From NCBI RefSeq assembly GCF_034439435.1, contig NZ_JAPCKJ010000001.1, positions 992,001 to 1,056,000 of the forward strand: DNA of 64,000 nt, in the 5' to 3' direction. The translations under genes and the position numbers were made by a program. The notes below the pieces were generated by a model. It saw only the letters and a list, made by a program, of their open reading frames with translations, did not search any database and had not been told where the DNA came from. Shown one piece after another: positions 36,335 through 45,726 of the stretch. Source of the stretch: Sarcina sp034439435 (GTDB lineage: Bacteria; Bacillota; Clostridia; Clostridiales; Clostridiaceae). How positions within the stretch are numbered: the first letter of the stretch is position 1; every line of letters starts with the position of its first letter.

Positions 36335-36841
36335 TTAGCTTTCTCTTGTTATATTTAACTTACCAAGTAACTCCTCTTCTCTTCCTCTCATTCTAGCCTT
36401 TTCTTCTTCCTCCATATGGTCATAACCTAGAAGGTGTAAAACTGAATGTGTCACTAAGTAGCAAGCCTCTCTTTCAAATGAGTGATTAAACTCAATACTC
36501 TGTTCCTTAGTTCTCTCTAGAGATAAAACTATATCACCTAATATAAGCTCATCTCCATCAAAATAACATTTATCAAACTCATGTTCTAAGTAAACATCCT
36601 TATAAACCTTATCCTCTGGATAATCAATCATTGGAAATGATAAAACATCTGTGGCTCTATCTATTCCTCTTGTTTCATTGTTTATTCCTCTTATTTCATC
36701 ATTATCTACAAAAACTAAAGAAACTTCACAATCTTCTTTCACTTTTTCTTCTTTTAATACAAATGATATAACCTCTTCTAGTTTTTTCGTTAGCTCTTCA
36801 GTAACTTCAAATTTATTCTGTCTATCATCTATGAATATCAT
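36335..36841 (-). CDS. ybeY: Endoribonuclease YbeY
   Basis: A 168-residue metal-dependent RNase for 16S rRNA 3' maturation and ribosome quality control. The zinc triad HSVLHLLGYDH (about 132-142) and the TDVLSFP motif are present. It starts 2 bases after the pgpH stop, with GGAG inside the end of pgpH, so the two are coupled. Confidence 0.95.
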   Translation of the reverse strand: MIFIDDRQNKFEVTEELTKKLEEVISFVLKEEKVKEDCEVSLVFVDNDEIRGINNETRGIDRATDVLSFPMIDYPEDKVYKDVYLEHEFDKCYFDGDELILGDIVLSLERTKEQSIEFNHSFEREACYLVTHSVLHLLGYDHMEEEEKARMRGREEELLGKLNITRES

Positions 36842-36843
36842 AA

Positions 36844-38901
36844 TTACTTATTCTCCTTTTTATTGTTATCATCTGGATACTCTATTCTTTCATGATGTAT
36901 TCCATTTAAAGCTTTTAAGAAACATTTTTTTATTTTACTTATGTCTCTAAGAGTAAGATCACAATTATCTAATTGTCCAGTTGCTAACTTATCATCAATA
37001 ATATTATTGATCATTTTTTCTATTTTCTCTTCAGTTGGTTCATTAATCGATCTAACAGCTGCCTCTGTGGAGTCCGCTAACATTAATATCCCTTGCTCCT
37101 TACTCATAGGTTTCGGACCAGGATATTTGAAATCCTCTTCCTTAACTTCATCTGGGTTTTCAGAATTATTCTTAACTGTTAAATAAAAATATTTAACTAG
37201 AGTTTCTCCATGATGAGTAACTATAAAATCCTGTATGGTTTTAGGTAAATTATATTCCTTTGCTAAATCTGAACCATCCTTAACATGGGATAGTATTATT
37301 TTGCTACTTACCTCTGGTTTTATCCTATCATGAGGATTTTTCTTTCCTATTTGATTTTCTCTAAAGAAATATGGTCTCTTCGTTTTACCAATATCATGAT
37401 AGTAAGCACCAATTCTTGCCAATAGAGGATTCCCGCCTACTTGCTCTGCTGCTAACTCTGCTAAGTTAGCAACTAAAATACTATGATGATATGTTCCTGG
37501 TGCCTCCATAAGTAATTTCTTAAGTAATGGATTATTAGGATTAGATAATTCTAATAACTTAGCATTAGTTACTATATCAAAAGTTGATTCAAAAAATGGT
37601 AATACACCTATTGTAAGTATTCCAGAAAGTACAGCTCCAGCTGCTGCAAATGTACTATCTGCAAGTATTTCCATAAAGTTATTTGTTGTTAAAGTCCCAA
37701 CACTAAAGGTTAAAATTGAACTTAATACAGCAACAGTTATTGAAGAATATAGGATATCATTTCTCTGTTGCATTTTTCTTAATAATGTTCCTCCTAAAAC
37801 AACATTTAAAACAGCAAGAACTATTATGTTTGGGTTAAATCCTACTGCCCCACCTATTAGAATTACATTTAGCATACTAAATACCAGTGATATTTTATAA
37901 TTTAATAGAAGTGTTATTAACATTGGCATACATGCTAATGGTATTATATAATTTGACATCATACCAAATAATCTAGCCAATATAACTGGAAATACATTTA
38001 ATATGCTTATCATAACTATTTTTGAAAAATCTTTATTGATATCAGGATAGTATTTATTTATATATCCATATTGAAGATACATAACTATAATTACCAAAAC
38101 TCCTAAAGCTAAATAAATATATAGGCTTGAGCCTGAATCATTTAGTAATCCTAAGGTACCTAAAAGCTCTAATTGATGAGCTGTAACAGGCTCTCCTTCA
38201 TTAACCACTATTTGATTTTTCTTTATCATGACTGGTGGAACTTGTTTTAAAGTTTCTTTTATAAGATCATCAGTTTTTTCTTTATCATAAAAAAAGTTTG
38301 GTTCTATTAAACTAATAAAGTTTAGGGCAACTCCCTTTGCTGAATCACTTAGATCACTAGAAGCTATATAATCTGTATACACCTTTTTAGCATCACTTAA
38401 ATCCTGTGTATTTCCATCTTCAATAGGAGTTTCATATGCTTTATTTAAACCTTCTACACATGTACTTTCTAACTTTTTAACCTCTTGTTCATTCATAGAA
38501 GCAAGTATATTAGCCTCTGCATCTGTTATTTTAAAGGGTACTCTTGGTATAAGTTTAGCCTTTTCTTCTTCTGTTTTATCTTGAATAACTATTTTATCAA
38601 TAGTAGCAAAAAATCCCCTTATCTTCTCTTCACTTTGTTTTTGAACATCTGTTCTTAAAGAATACTGCTTATCAACTTTTTCTTCTGCTTCTTTTTTTCT
38701 TGCTTCAGTAGCCGATTCATCAATTATTTCTCTATGGGCTTTTATGTCTGCTTTTGGTATATCTCCAACTTTCAAGTCATATTTTCTAGTTATTATACCA
38801 GTCATTAAAGTACAGTATAAAACTATAAATGTTACGATATATAGGATTATCTTTTTATAATCCTTAAATATATCAATTATCTTTTTCTTAAATTTCCCCA
38901 T
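36844..38901 (-). CDS. pgpH: 7TM-HD family cyclic-di-AMP phosphodiesterase PgpH
   Basis: A 685-residue membrane protein (YqfF family). One N-terminal span, an extracellular 7TMR-HDED domain (about 45-260), seven spans (about 265-460) and a cytoplasmic HD phosphodiesterase domain with HHSILVANLAELAAE, YHDIGK and VTHHGE ligand motifs. PgpH of Listeria breaks c-di-AMP to pApA. Full length and intact. GAGGAGAAG precedes the ATG by a few bases. It lies between yqfD and ybeY as in Bacillus. Confidence 0.95.
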   Translation of the reverse strand: MGKFKKKIIDIFKDYKKIILYIVTFIVLYCTLMTGIITRKYDLKVGDIPKADIKAHREIIDESATEARKKEAEEKVDKQYSLRTDVQKQSEEKIRGFFATIDKIVIQDKTEEEKAKLIPRVPFKITDAEANILASMNEQEVKKLESTCVEGLNKAYETPIEDGNTQDLSDAKKVYTDYIASSDLSDSAKGVALNFISLIEPNFFYDKEKTDDLIKETLKQVPPVMIKKNQIVVNEGEPVTAHQLELLGTLGLLNDSGSSLYIYLALGVLVIIVMYLQYGYINKYYPDINKDFSKIVMISILNVFPVILARLFGMMSNYIIPLACMPMLITLLLNYKISLVFSMLNVILIGGAVGFNPNIIVLAVLNVVLGGTLLRKMQQRNDILYSSITVAVLSSILTFSVGTLTTNNFMEILADSTFAAAGAVLSGILTIGVLPFFESTFDIVTNAKLLELSNPNNPLLKKLLMEAPGTYHHSILVANLAELAAEQVGGNPLLARIGAYYHDIGKTKRPYFFRENQIGKKNPHDRIKPEVSSKIILSHVKDGSDLAKEYNLPKTIQDFIVTHHGETLVKYFYLTVKNNSENPDEVKEEDFKYPGPKPMSKEQGILMLADSTEAAVRSINEPTEEKIEKMINNIIDDKLATGQLDNCDLTLRDISKIKKCFLKALNGIHHERIEYPDDNNKKENK

Positions 38902-38938
38902 AACTACTCATCTTCTCCTCATTAGGTCATACTTTTAT

Positions 38939-40075
38939 CTAATAATTTAAAGCTATATTTTGTTCTACTACGAAAAGAACCTTTAACTTAATCTTGCCTT
39001 CACCTAAATCCTCAGTTGTAATTATTTTATCTACTATTTTAGCTTGCTTACTTATTTCTTTATTTATAGATTTGCTCATTAACTCAACAGCATTATTTAT
39101 TATGGTTTCCTTATCTTCAGCTATATCATTATCAATCTTTTCATAGTATATGTTTCTATTCACAAACTTTCCTTTACTTTCTATTTTATCATACTTAGCA
39201 AACTCTTTAGTAGGCTTTTTTAGATAAATTTTCTTACCCATTATTTCCAAGTATATATCACTATCTTTCTCTCCTGTACGTTCTTCTTTTTTACCGGCAA
39301 CTTGTAATTCAATAGACTTTTCATAAAAGGTATTTGCTGTAACCTCTCCCTTAGCATCAACCTCATATTCACCACCCTCTATTCCTTGTTGTGGAATTAT
39401 AAGAACATCTCCTTTTTTTACTATATCTCCTTCTTTAACAACTGCTGTCCCTGAAGTTGTATATATCTTTTTAATTTCTCCATCCATAGAGGCCACAATA
39501 TTTTTTAATTCTTTATTTTCATTTTCTTCTCTTATTTTAGGACTGACCTTCTCTTCAACTTTTATTTTCAAGGTTCCACCTTCTATACGGGCATTTACCC
39601 ACATTATGTCTCCATGTCCATTCTCTAATTTCTTCTCTAATCCATATACATTAACACTACTTTTCTTGACCCCAGGTTTAATATTAAATTCATTAAGCAT
39701 AGTTCTAATTTCAAAAGGAGCTATATTCTTCTTAGTTTCTATGTCTATTCTCCATATAAATCCTGAATAAATATATAACCCAATTAAAAATATTAAAGCT
39801 CCAACAAATACACTTATGGATTTTTTAGCTCTAGCTAAGAAGAATATCATTCCCTTAGCTGAAATTATTTTAACTTTTCCATCTAATCTTTTAACATAAC
39901 CTTTTAAATTCCCATAGTCAGAATAATCAATATTTAAAGTTACAGTTACTACATCTATTTTTCTTACATTTTCAACATTTATACCATTCTTCCATAAAAC
40001 ATTTAAAAGTTTATTTATATCAAAGGTCTTAATTTCAACTTTTATTTGTCCTTTTTTCAAAAAATCTAATCTCAT
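38939..40075 (-). CDS. yqfD: Sporulation protein YqfD
   Basis: A 378-residue protein with one membrane segment (about 88-108) and a large outside region, of the YqfD/SpoIV-type family whose gene is in the sigma-E regulon of Bacillus. Motifs GEIKKIYTTSGTAVVKEGD and VKKGDVLIIPQQG (a barrel-sandwich-like region) are visible. The ATG at 40075 is 6 bases after GAGGAGG; the TTG of the longer frame sits within that site. It follows yqfC by one base. Confidence 0.9.
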   Translation of the reverse strand: MRLDFLKKGQIKVEIKTFDINKLLNVLWKNGINVENVRKIDVVTVTLNIDYSDYGNLKGYVKRLDGKVKIISAKGMIFFLARAKKSISVFVGALIFLIGLYIYSGFIWRIDIETKKNIAPFEIRTMLNEFNIKPGVKKSSVNVYGLEKKLENGHGDIMWVNARIEGGTLKIKVEEKVSPKIREENENKELKNIVASMDGEIKKIYTTSGTAVVKEGDIVKKGDVLIIPQQGIEGGEYEVDAKGEVTANTFYEKSIELQVAGKKEERTGEKDSDIYLEIMGKKIYLKKPTKEFAKYDKIESKGKFVNRNIYYEKIDNDIAEDKETIINNAVELMSKSINKEISKQAKIVDKIITTEDLGEGKIKLKVLFVVEQNIALNY

Positions 40076-40076
40076 C

Positions 40077-40358
40077 TTAAGCCTCCTCAAAACTTAAATT
40101 CTTAAGCTTTCCTGTTAAGGCAATGGTTCCAGCCCCTATAAACCTTATTTCCATATTTACTCCTTCAATTTTGATAAGACCTAAAATGCTATTTACTTTA
40201 ATTTCGTCGTCTTTAAAAACCTCTATACCCTTATGATTTTCTATAACAATTTCGCTTTTTCCATGCACAACTATTTTAGGCTCACCATTAATTATCTCTT
40301 TAGGTAAATCTAACTCTTCAGCAATTTTATTAGTTACTTGTCTTAATTTATCTCCCAC
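40077..40358 (-). CDS. yqfC: Sporulation protein YqfC
   Basis: A 93-residue YabP/YqfC-family protein. YabP is a spore-coat-assembly protein; YqfC is sigma-E-controlled in Bacillus. The pattern LPKEIINGEPKIVVHGKSEI and GLIKIEGVNMEIRF match the family. The start is GTG, 7 bases after AGGAGG. It is immediately followed by yqfD and opens the yqfC-yqfD-pgpH-ybeY-dgkA-cdd-era-recO run. Confidence 0.92.
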   Translation of the reverse strand: MGDKLRQVTNKIAEELDLPKEIINGEPKIVVHGKSEIVIENHKGIEVFKDDEIKVNSILGLIKIEGVNMEIRFIGAGTIALTGKLKNLSFEEA

Positions 40359-40444
40359 ATTCAGACCTCCTACAAAATATTTTCATACTAATCTATGAAA
40401 ATTTATTTTTTTTTATTCTTAGATAAAAATAGTTAAAACAAATA

Positions 40445-40487
40445 AAAAGGCATACAAATAGCCTTTTAAGCCATTCATATGCCTTTT
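40445..40487 (-). terminator. Second terminator between yqeY and yqfC
   Basis: Arms AAAAGGCATA and TATGCCTTTT enclosing an inner pair GGC/GCC, then TTTTTATTT on the minus strand. With the hairpin at 40536-40559 it gives tandem insulation of yqfC. Confidence 0.75.
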
Positions 40488-40535
40488 AAATAATAAAATG
40501 GATTTTCCAAATTTTTATTTCTTTAACCAAAATAA

Positions 40536-40559
40536 AAGAGAGTTCCTTAGAACTCTCTT
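40536..40559 (-). terminator. Intrinsic terminator after yqeY
   Basis: Ten-pair hairpin AAGAGAGTTC / GAACTCTCTT, followed by TTTATTTT on the minus strand and touching the yqeY stop codon. Confidence 0.85.
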
Positions 40560-41007
40560 ACTTATTTAAATATTCTTTTACTAATTGACTTACAAGTTTA
40601 CCATCAGCTCTACCAACTGTTTGTGGTCTAACCTTTGACATAACTTTTCCCATGTCTTTTATGCTATTTGCACCCACTTCTTCAGCTGCGATTTTTATGA
40701 TATCTTTTATTTCTTCTTCACTTAACTGCTGAGGAAGGTAATCTAACAAGATTGCAATCTCACTATTGTTTTGATCAACTAAATCCTGTCTATTTCCCTT
40801 TTCGAATTCAAGCGCAGCTTCTCTTCTTTGCTTGATTTCTCTTGCTAATATTTCTATAACCTGTTCATCCTCAAGCTTAACACCATCAGTTTTTTCAACC
40901 AAAAGTATTGCTGACTTAGCAGTGCTTAGAACTCCAGCTTTGAACTTATCCTTAGCCTTTAAAGCCTGCTTCCAGTCTTCTTGAAGTCTTTCTTTAATAG
41001 TTGGCAT
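40558..41007 (-). CDS. yqeY: GatB/YqeY domain protein
   Basis: A 149-residue protein of the YqeY family, related to the tRNA-binding C-terminal domain of GatB. Motifs LQEDWKQALKAKDK, ILAREIKQRREAALEFEKGNR and VRPQTVGRADGKLVS are typical. The ATG at 41007 is 7 bases after AAAGAAGG; six codons upstream in the longer frame lie before that site. It follows rpsU by 49 bases, as in many Firmicutes. Its biochemical role is not settled. Confidence 0.93.
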   Translation of the reverse strand: MPTIKERLQEDWKQALKAKDKFKAGVLSTAKSAILLVEKTDGVKLEDEQVIEILAREIKQRREAALEFEKGNRQDLVDQNNSEIAILLDYLPQQLSEEEIKDIIKIAAEEVGANSIKDMGKVMSKVRPQTVGRADGKLVSQLVKEYLNK

Positions 41008-41056
41008 TTGTATACCTTCTTTCAAAAGAAATTATTCTATAAATTTAAACCAAAAA

Positions 41057-41233
41057 CTATTTGAATTTTCTCTTTCTTGCAGCTTCTGATTTTTTCTTTC
41101 TCTTTACGCTTGGCTTTTCGTAGTGTTCTCTTTTTCTTACTTCTGAAAGAACTCCAGCTCTAGCGCATTGTCTCTTAAATCTTCTTAATGCTTGCTCTAA
41201 TGATTCGTTTTCTTTTACTCTGATTTCTGACAT
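41057..41233 (-). CDS. rpsU: Small ribosomal subunit protein bS21
   Basis: A 58-residue protein, MSEIRVKENESLEQ at the N-terminus and a strongly basic tail (VKRKKKSEAARKRKFK). All of bS21 is intact. It binds near the 3' end of 16S rRNA and helps start translation. GGGAGGGA precedes the ATG. It is co-transcribed with yqeY. Confidence 0.97.
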   Translation of the reverse strand: MSEIRVKENESLEQALRRFKRQCARAGVLSEVRKREHYEKPSVKRKKKSEAARKRKFK

Positions 41234-41352
41234 TCTTTATCCCTCCCTCCGCTAGCGTAAATTATTAATGTAATTCACAGCCATGGGCTAAATAACACAC
41301 GCTATATTATACAACACAGGCTTCTTTAATGTCAAGAAGTTAAATCTAATTT

Positions 41353-41700
41353 TTAGCCCGGTGGCCACTTTAAATTTCTTCCTCCAAGAACATGAAAATG
41401 AATATGGCCTACTGTTTGCCCACCTTGTTCTCCACAATTAGTAACAACTCTATAGCCATTTTCTGCGATTCCTTGTTCCTTTACTAGTTTATTAATAGTT
41501 TTGAATATGTGTGCAAATACTTCTGCATTTTCTTCATTTACTTCATTTAAACTAGCTATGTGCGCCTTTGGAATAACTAAAAAATGTACTGGCGCTTCTG
41601 GACTTATATCATGAAAAGCTAAAACTTTATCATCTTCATAAATCTTTTTACTTGGAATTTCTCCAGCTACTATTTTACAAAAAATACAATCTGACAACAT
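41353..41700 (-). CDS. HIT family (HINT-type) nucleotide hydrolase
   Basis: A 115-residue histidine triad protein: CIFCKIVAGEIPSKKIYEDD near the N-terminus, and the triad GHIHFHVLGG near residue 100. HINT proteins hydrolyse adenosine phosphoramidates. The ATG at 41700 follows GGAGG by five bases; a GTG two codons earlier is inside the site. The length is typical. It lies between mtaB and rpsU, as commonly seen in clostridia. Confidence 0.94.
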   Translation of the reverse strand: MLSDCIFCKIVAGEIPSKKIYEDDKVLAFHDISPEAPVHFLVIPKAHIASLNEVNEENAEVFAHIFKTINKLVKEQGIAENGYRVVTNCGEQGGQTVGHIHFHVLGGRNLKWPPG

Positions 41701-41768
41701 TCTCACCTCCCCAAAGTATGAATCTATTCTTATATATTATACCTCATTTTGAATGTAAAATTATGTTT

Positions 41769-43073
41769 TTATAATATTATTTCTCCATGAGCTACTTCAT
41801 CTTCAAAGGAGTCTATTTTTACGTTTAATATTTTACCTGAAACATTACAATCAGCCTTAGCATTTACCTTTATATAATTTCTTGTATATCCAGTATAAAC
41901 ACCACTACCTAATTCAACTTCCTCTTCAAACAAAACATCAATAACTTTTCCTACGTATTTTTCTGCAAAAGCTTTCTCATTAATTCTATTTAATTCAATA
42001 AGTTTTTTACTTCTTTCGTCTTTTTTATTTCCATCAACTTGATTCTCCATATTTTCTGCTCTAGTACCTTTTCTAGGACTATACTTAAATATGTGAGTTT
42101 TTGAAAGAGCAATTCTCTTTAAGAATTCATAAGTTTGTTCAAACTCTTCATCAGTTTCTCCTGGGAACCCAACAATTACGTCTGTTGTTATAGAAACATC
42201 CTCTATTTTATCTCTTAAAAGATTTACTATATCTTCGTATTCTTTTGCAGTGTATCTTCTATTCATTCTCTTTAATGTAGCATCACATCCACTTTGAAGT
42301 GATAAATGGAAATGAGGGCATAATTTCTTAAGAGCTAGTATTCTTCTTACAACATCCTCTGTGAAGAATGTAGGATCTATTGAACCTATTCTAACTCTCT
42401 CTATTCCATCTATTTTCTCTATTTCTTCTAATAAATCAACTAATGTTATCTTTTCATCTAAATCTACACCATAAGATGCTGTATGAATTCCTGATAATAT
42501 TATTTCCTTAAATCCATGATCTGCTAAGCTTCTAATTTCTTCTAATACCTTTTTAGGGTCTTTTGAACAAACAGAACCTCTTGTGTATGGAATTAAACAG
42601 TAAGCACAGAATCTATTACATCCATCTTGTATTTTTAAGAATGCTCTAGTCTTATTGTTGTATTCTTCAATTTTTAAGTCTTCAAAAACTTTATTCTTTA
42701 AAACAGCACCAACTTTAACTTGTTGCTTACCTTCATCTTTAGCTTTATTTACGTAATAAACTATTTCACCTTTGTTTCTTGAACCTAAAACTACATCAAC
42801 ACCTTCGATTCCTGAAACTTCTGTAGGTGCTATTTGAGCATAACATCCAACAACAGCTATAATAGCTTCTGGATTTTGTCTTCTAGCTCTTCCTATTATT
42901 TGTCTAGATTTTTTATCTCCCATGTTAGTTACACTACAAGTATTAACTACATACACGTCTGAGATTTCATTGAAATCTACAACTTCATATCCTTCTCTAA
43001 CAAATTTTTCAGTCATAGCTTCTGATTCATATGTATTAACTCTACATCCTAATGTAGCAAATGCAACTTTCAT
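41769..43073 (-). CDS. mtaB: tRNA (N6-L-threonylcarbamoyladenosine(37)-C2)-methylthiotransferase MtaB
   Basis: A 434-residue radical SAM methylthiotransferase (YqeV type) that converts t6A37 to ms2t6A37. N-terminal cluster cysteines in LGCRVNTYESE, NTCSVTNMG and VVGCYAQ; radical SAM CxxxCxxC in RFCAYCLIPYTRG (about 150); C-terminal TRAM domain (about 370-434). Full length. It overlaps the rsmE stop by one base (TAATG), so it is translationally coupled with it. Confidence 0.95.
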   Translation of the reverse strand: MKVAFATLGCRVNTYESEAMTEKFVREGYEVVDFNEISDVYVVNTCSVTNMGDKKSRQIIGRARRQNPEAIIAVVGCYAQIAPTEVSGIEGVDVVLGSRNKGEIVYYVNKAKDEGKQQVKVGAVLKNKVFEDLKIEEYNNKTRAFLKIQDGCNRFCAYCLIPYTRGSVCSKDPKKVLEEIRSLADHGFKEIILSGIHTASYGVDLDEKITLVDLLEEIEKIDGIERVRIGSIDPTFFTEDVVRRILALKKLCPHFHLSLQSGCDATLKRMNRRYTAKEYEDIVNLLRDKIEDVSITTDVIVGFPGETDEEFEQTYEFLKRIALSKTHIFKYSPRKGTRAENMENQVDGNKKDERSKKLIELNRINEKAFAEKYVGKVIDVLFEEEVELGSGVYTGYTRNYIKVNAKADCNVSGKILNVKIDSFEDEVAHGEIIL

Positions 43074-43825
43074 TAAATCTTTCCTCCTAAATCACCAAGC
43101 TCATACTGAATAATTGAAACACAAGTAAATCCTGCTGTTTCTGTTCTTAAAATTCTTGGTCCTAAAGTTACAATATGAGCTCCTTTTTCTTTTAGGGCTT
43201 CTATTTCACTTTCTTCAAATCCGCCTTCTGGTCCAACCATTATTCCAACATTCTTTATACTATTTTTATCCCCTATAGAATTAACCATAGCTCTTATTCC
43301 GTATCCTGTAGCATTTTCATAAGGAATAACCATAAGGTCTAGTTCATCTATTTTATCTAAAACCTCTTGAAAGCTCATTGGCTCAGATACTGTTGGTATA
43401 ACAGTTCTTTTACTTTGCTTACAAGCTTCTAAAGCTATTTTGTTTAATCTATCTAACTTTTTAAACTCACCTTTTAACTTAACATCTACTCTGTCAGTTA
43501 TTGTTGGAATTATATCTGAAACACCAAGTTCTACGCACTTTTGAACTATTAAATCCATTTTTGCAGCCTTTGGCATTCCTTGAAACAAAGTAATATGTAG
43601 ATTACTTTCATTGTTCACATCAAGCTTCTCTAAGATTTTGATAGAAACCTCTTGTTTATTGACCTCTTCTACCTCACCTAAAAACTCTTCACTTTCAAGG
43701 TTATTTACAACAACCTTCTCACCTGGTTTTACTCTTAAAACCTTATAAATATGTTTAACATCCTCACCAGTTATCACTGCATGAGTATCTGAAAACATAT
43801 GAGCTGGTGTAAAAAACTTATGCAT
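43073..43825 (-). CDS. rsmE: 16S rRNA (uracil(1498)-N3)-methyltransferase
   Basis: A 250-residue SPOUT-class enzyme with a PUA-like N-terminal domain (about 1-70) and a knotted C-terminal domain (MVGPEGGFEESEIEALKE, LGPRILRTETAGF). It methylates U1498 of 16S rRNA. GGGGAGTATGAAATT precedes the ATG. Third-to-last in prmA-rsmE-mtaB, all directed to translation. Confidence 0.95.
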   Translation of the reverse strand: MHKFFTPAHMFSDTHAVITGEDVKHIYKVLRVKPGEKVVVNNLESEEFLGEVEEVNKQEVSIKILEKLDVNNESNLHITLFQGMPKAAKMDLIVQKCVELGVSDIIPTITDRVDVKLKGEFKKLDRLNKIALEACKQSKRTVIPTVSEPMSFQEVLDKIDELDLMVIPYENATGYGIRAMVNSIGDKNSIKNVGIMVGPEGGFEESEIEALKEKGAHIVTLGPRILRTETAGFTCVSIIQYELGDLGGKI

Positions 43826-43847
43826 AATTTCATACTCCCCTACTAAA

Positions 43848-44789
43848 TTATTTTAACTTAGCAACAATACAGTTCCATTCTCCATCTTTGTTAACTTCCA
43901 TAACTTCAAAACCTTCTTGTTCTAACTTATCTATAACCATTTGTCTTCTCTCATGGATTATACCTGAAGTTATGAAAACACCATCTTTATTTAATGCTTT
44001 TTTAACATCATCTACTAATATACAGATTATTTCAGCTATTATGTTAGCAACAACTATATCAGCTTTTCCATCTACAACATCTAAAAGATTTCCGTATAAT
44101 ACTTCTATGTTATTAACATCATTAAATGATATGTTTTCCTTAGCTGAGTCTACAGCTACTGGGTCTAGGTCAACCCCTACAACATGTTTTGCACCAAGTT
44201 TAGAAGCAACTAAAGCAAGTATTCCTGAACCTGTTCCAATATCAAATACAGTTGTATCAGCCTTAACATACTTATCTAAAGCCTGAACACACATTCTTGT
44301 AGTTTCATGGTCACCAGTACCAAACGCCATACCTGGGTCTAATTCTACTACCATTTCCTCTCCAGTAGCTTCATACTCTTCCCATATTGGTTTTATAACT
44401 ATTTTTTCTCCAATTTTTATTGGTTTGTAGTATTGCTTCCAGTTATTAGCCCAGTCTTCTTCAAACATTTTTTCAGCTTCAACTGTACCTTCACCGATAT
44501 CTAACCCTGACTCTTTTAACTCAGCTACTCTATCTTTAACATAAGCTAAAACTTCATCTATGTTGTCTTCCTCTGAGAAATATCCCTTAACAACAGCAAC
44601 CTTTCCCTTATGTTCTAATATGTTTATATCTGCAAAGTCCCAAGTTAAAGGTCCTTGTTCTCTTCCTAATATATCGTTTGGATCCTCTATAGCAACACCC
44701 TTACAGTCTAATCCGTAAAATATTCCTGATATAGGTTCTAATGCCTCACTCTTAGTTATTACTCTAACTTCAATCCAAGTTCCTTCCAT
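43848..44789 (-). CDS. prmA: Ribosomal protein uL11 methyltransferase
   Basis: A 313-residue SAM-dependent methyltransferase. Substrate-recognition domain at about 1-110, then the catalytic domain with FDIGTGSGILALVASKLGA (near 180), DLDPVAVDSAKEN and NIIAEII. It trimethylates uL11. A good promoter lies 43 bases upstream, so it heads the prmA-rsmE-mtaB operon. In many Firmicutes prmA follows dnaJ; here the ABC and VanZ genes separate them. Confidence 0.95.
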   Translation of the reverse strand: MEGTWIEVRVITKSEALEPISGIFYGLDCKGVAIEDPNDILGREQGPLTWDFADINILEHKGKVAVVKGYFSEEDNIDEVLAYVKDRVAELKESGLDIGEGTVEAEKMFEEDWANNWKQYYKPIKIGEKIVIKPIWEEYEATGEEMVVELDPGMAFGTGDHETTRMCVQALDKYVKADTTVFDIGTGSGILALVASKLGAKHVVGVDLDPVAVDSAKENISFNDVNNIEVLYGNLLDVVDGKADIVVANIIAEIICILVDDVKKALNKDGVFITSGIIHERRQMVIDKLEQEGFEVMEVNKDGEWNCIVAKLK

Positions 44790-44831
44790 TTATGTATCAA
44801 TCCTTTCTTATGCTACTTTGACTAATAATTT

Positions 44832-44860
44832 ATTTTACACTTTAGTCTAGTATCTGTCTA
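44832..44860 (-). promoter_or_regulatory. Promoter of prmA-rsmE-mtaB
   Basis: Minus strand TAGACA (44860-44855), 17 bases, TAAAAT (44837-44832), followed 43 bases later by the prmA start. Confidence 0.65.
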
Positions 44861-45017
44861 GCTTATAAGCACTATTATGTTTCATATTCATTGTTAAAAT
44901 TTATAAGATAACAATACTTGATTATTAATTTATAAATTTCAATTTACTATTACATAATAATTCTAAAAATCTTATTTTTCTAAAAGCCACTCTTATTCAT
45001 TATCACATATAAAAAAA

Positions 45018-45053
45018 TTAAAGGCTATAGTCTATTATTGACATAACCTTTAA
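45018..45053 (-). terminator. Terminator of the VanZ pair
   Basis: Hairpin with arms TTAAAGGCTATAG and CATAACCTTTAA (imperfect), then TTTTTTTATATG on the minus strand, 18 bases after the second VanZ stop. Confidence 0.75.
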
Positions 45054-45071
45054 ACTTAATTTCATTTAATT

Positions 45072-45689
45072 TTAAATTCCAAATATAGTTTTAATCAAAA
45101 AATTTTCAATAAATGGTGCTATAAAGAAATCTAAAGCTAAAATTAAAATAATAATTAATTCACCATTATATTTGATCCAAAATTTATTGGAAAGATTATT
45201 TAATTTAATCCTAGAACTTAACTTCTTAAATAATAATATATAGATTAAATACCCTATAGCTGCCCCTAAAGTATTCATTAATAAGTCATCTATATCAGTG
45301 GCTCTCATATTTAATAATTGAAGCACTTCTATTATTAAGCTAAAAGAAAATCCTACTAAAATAGTATTTAAAAATTTCTCGAACTTATTCCAAAGACTAG
45401 GTAAAAATACTCCTAGCGGAATAAATAAAATAATATTTGTTATCATTCCAAATAAATTCCCATCTTGAAATTTAAATGGAACCAAACTTATTGTTCTTTC
45501 TCTTTCAATTCCTATGTCTAATATATGTCCTGGTCCTGTAATACTAAGAACAGTTACTATATAAAAAGCAAAGATGCATAATCCAAGTGTAAATACCTTT
45601 GAAAACTCAACTTCTTCTTTTTTTAAATATAGTATTAAAAAAATACAGTATATAAAAACTCCAACAAACGCCGAAACTAATAGACCCAT
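45072..45689 (-). CDS. VanZ-like family membrane protein (second of pair)
   Basis: A 205-residue membrane protein with six or so spans and the VanZ-like pattern (ISLVPFKFQDGN; NIILFIPLGVFLPSL; FSLIIEVLQLLNMRATDIDDLLMNTLGAAIGY). VanZ gives low-level teicoplanin resistance in enterococci; chromosomal relatives mostly have no assigned role. The ATG at 45689 has AAGGGGG eight bases upstream. Longer in-frame sequence upstream lies before that site. It follows the other VanZ gene by 37 bases. Confidence 0.85.
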   Translation of the reverse strand: MGLLVSAFVGVFIYCIFLILYLKKEEVEFSKVFTLGLCIFAFYIVTVLSITGPGHILDIGIERERTISLVPFKFQDGNLFGMITNIILFIPLGVFLPSLWNKFEKFLNTILVGFSFSLIIEVLQLLNMRATDIDDLLMNTLGAAIGYLIYILLFKKLSSRIKLNNLSNKFWIKYNGELIIILILALDFFIAPFIENFLIKTIFGI

Positions 45690-45726
45690 ATTATCATCCC
45701 CCTTAGACTTAAGTAAAAATCCAAAA

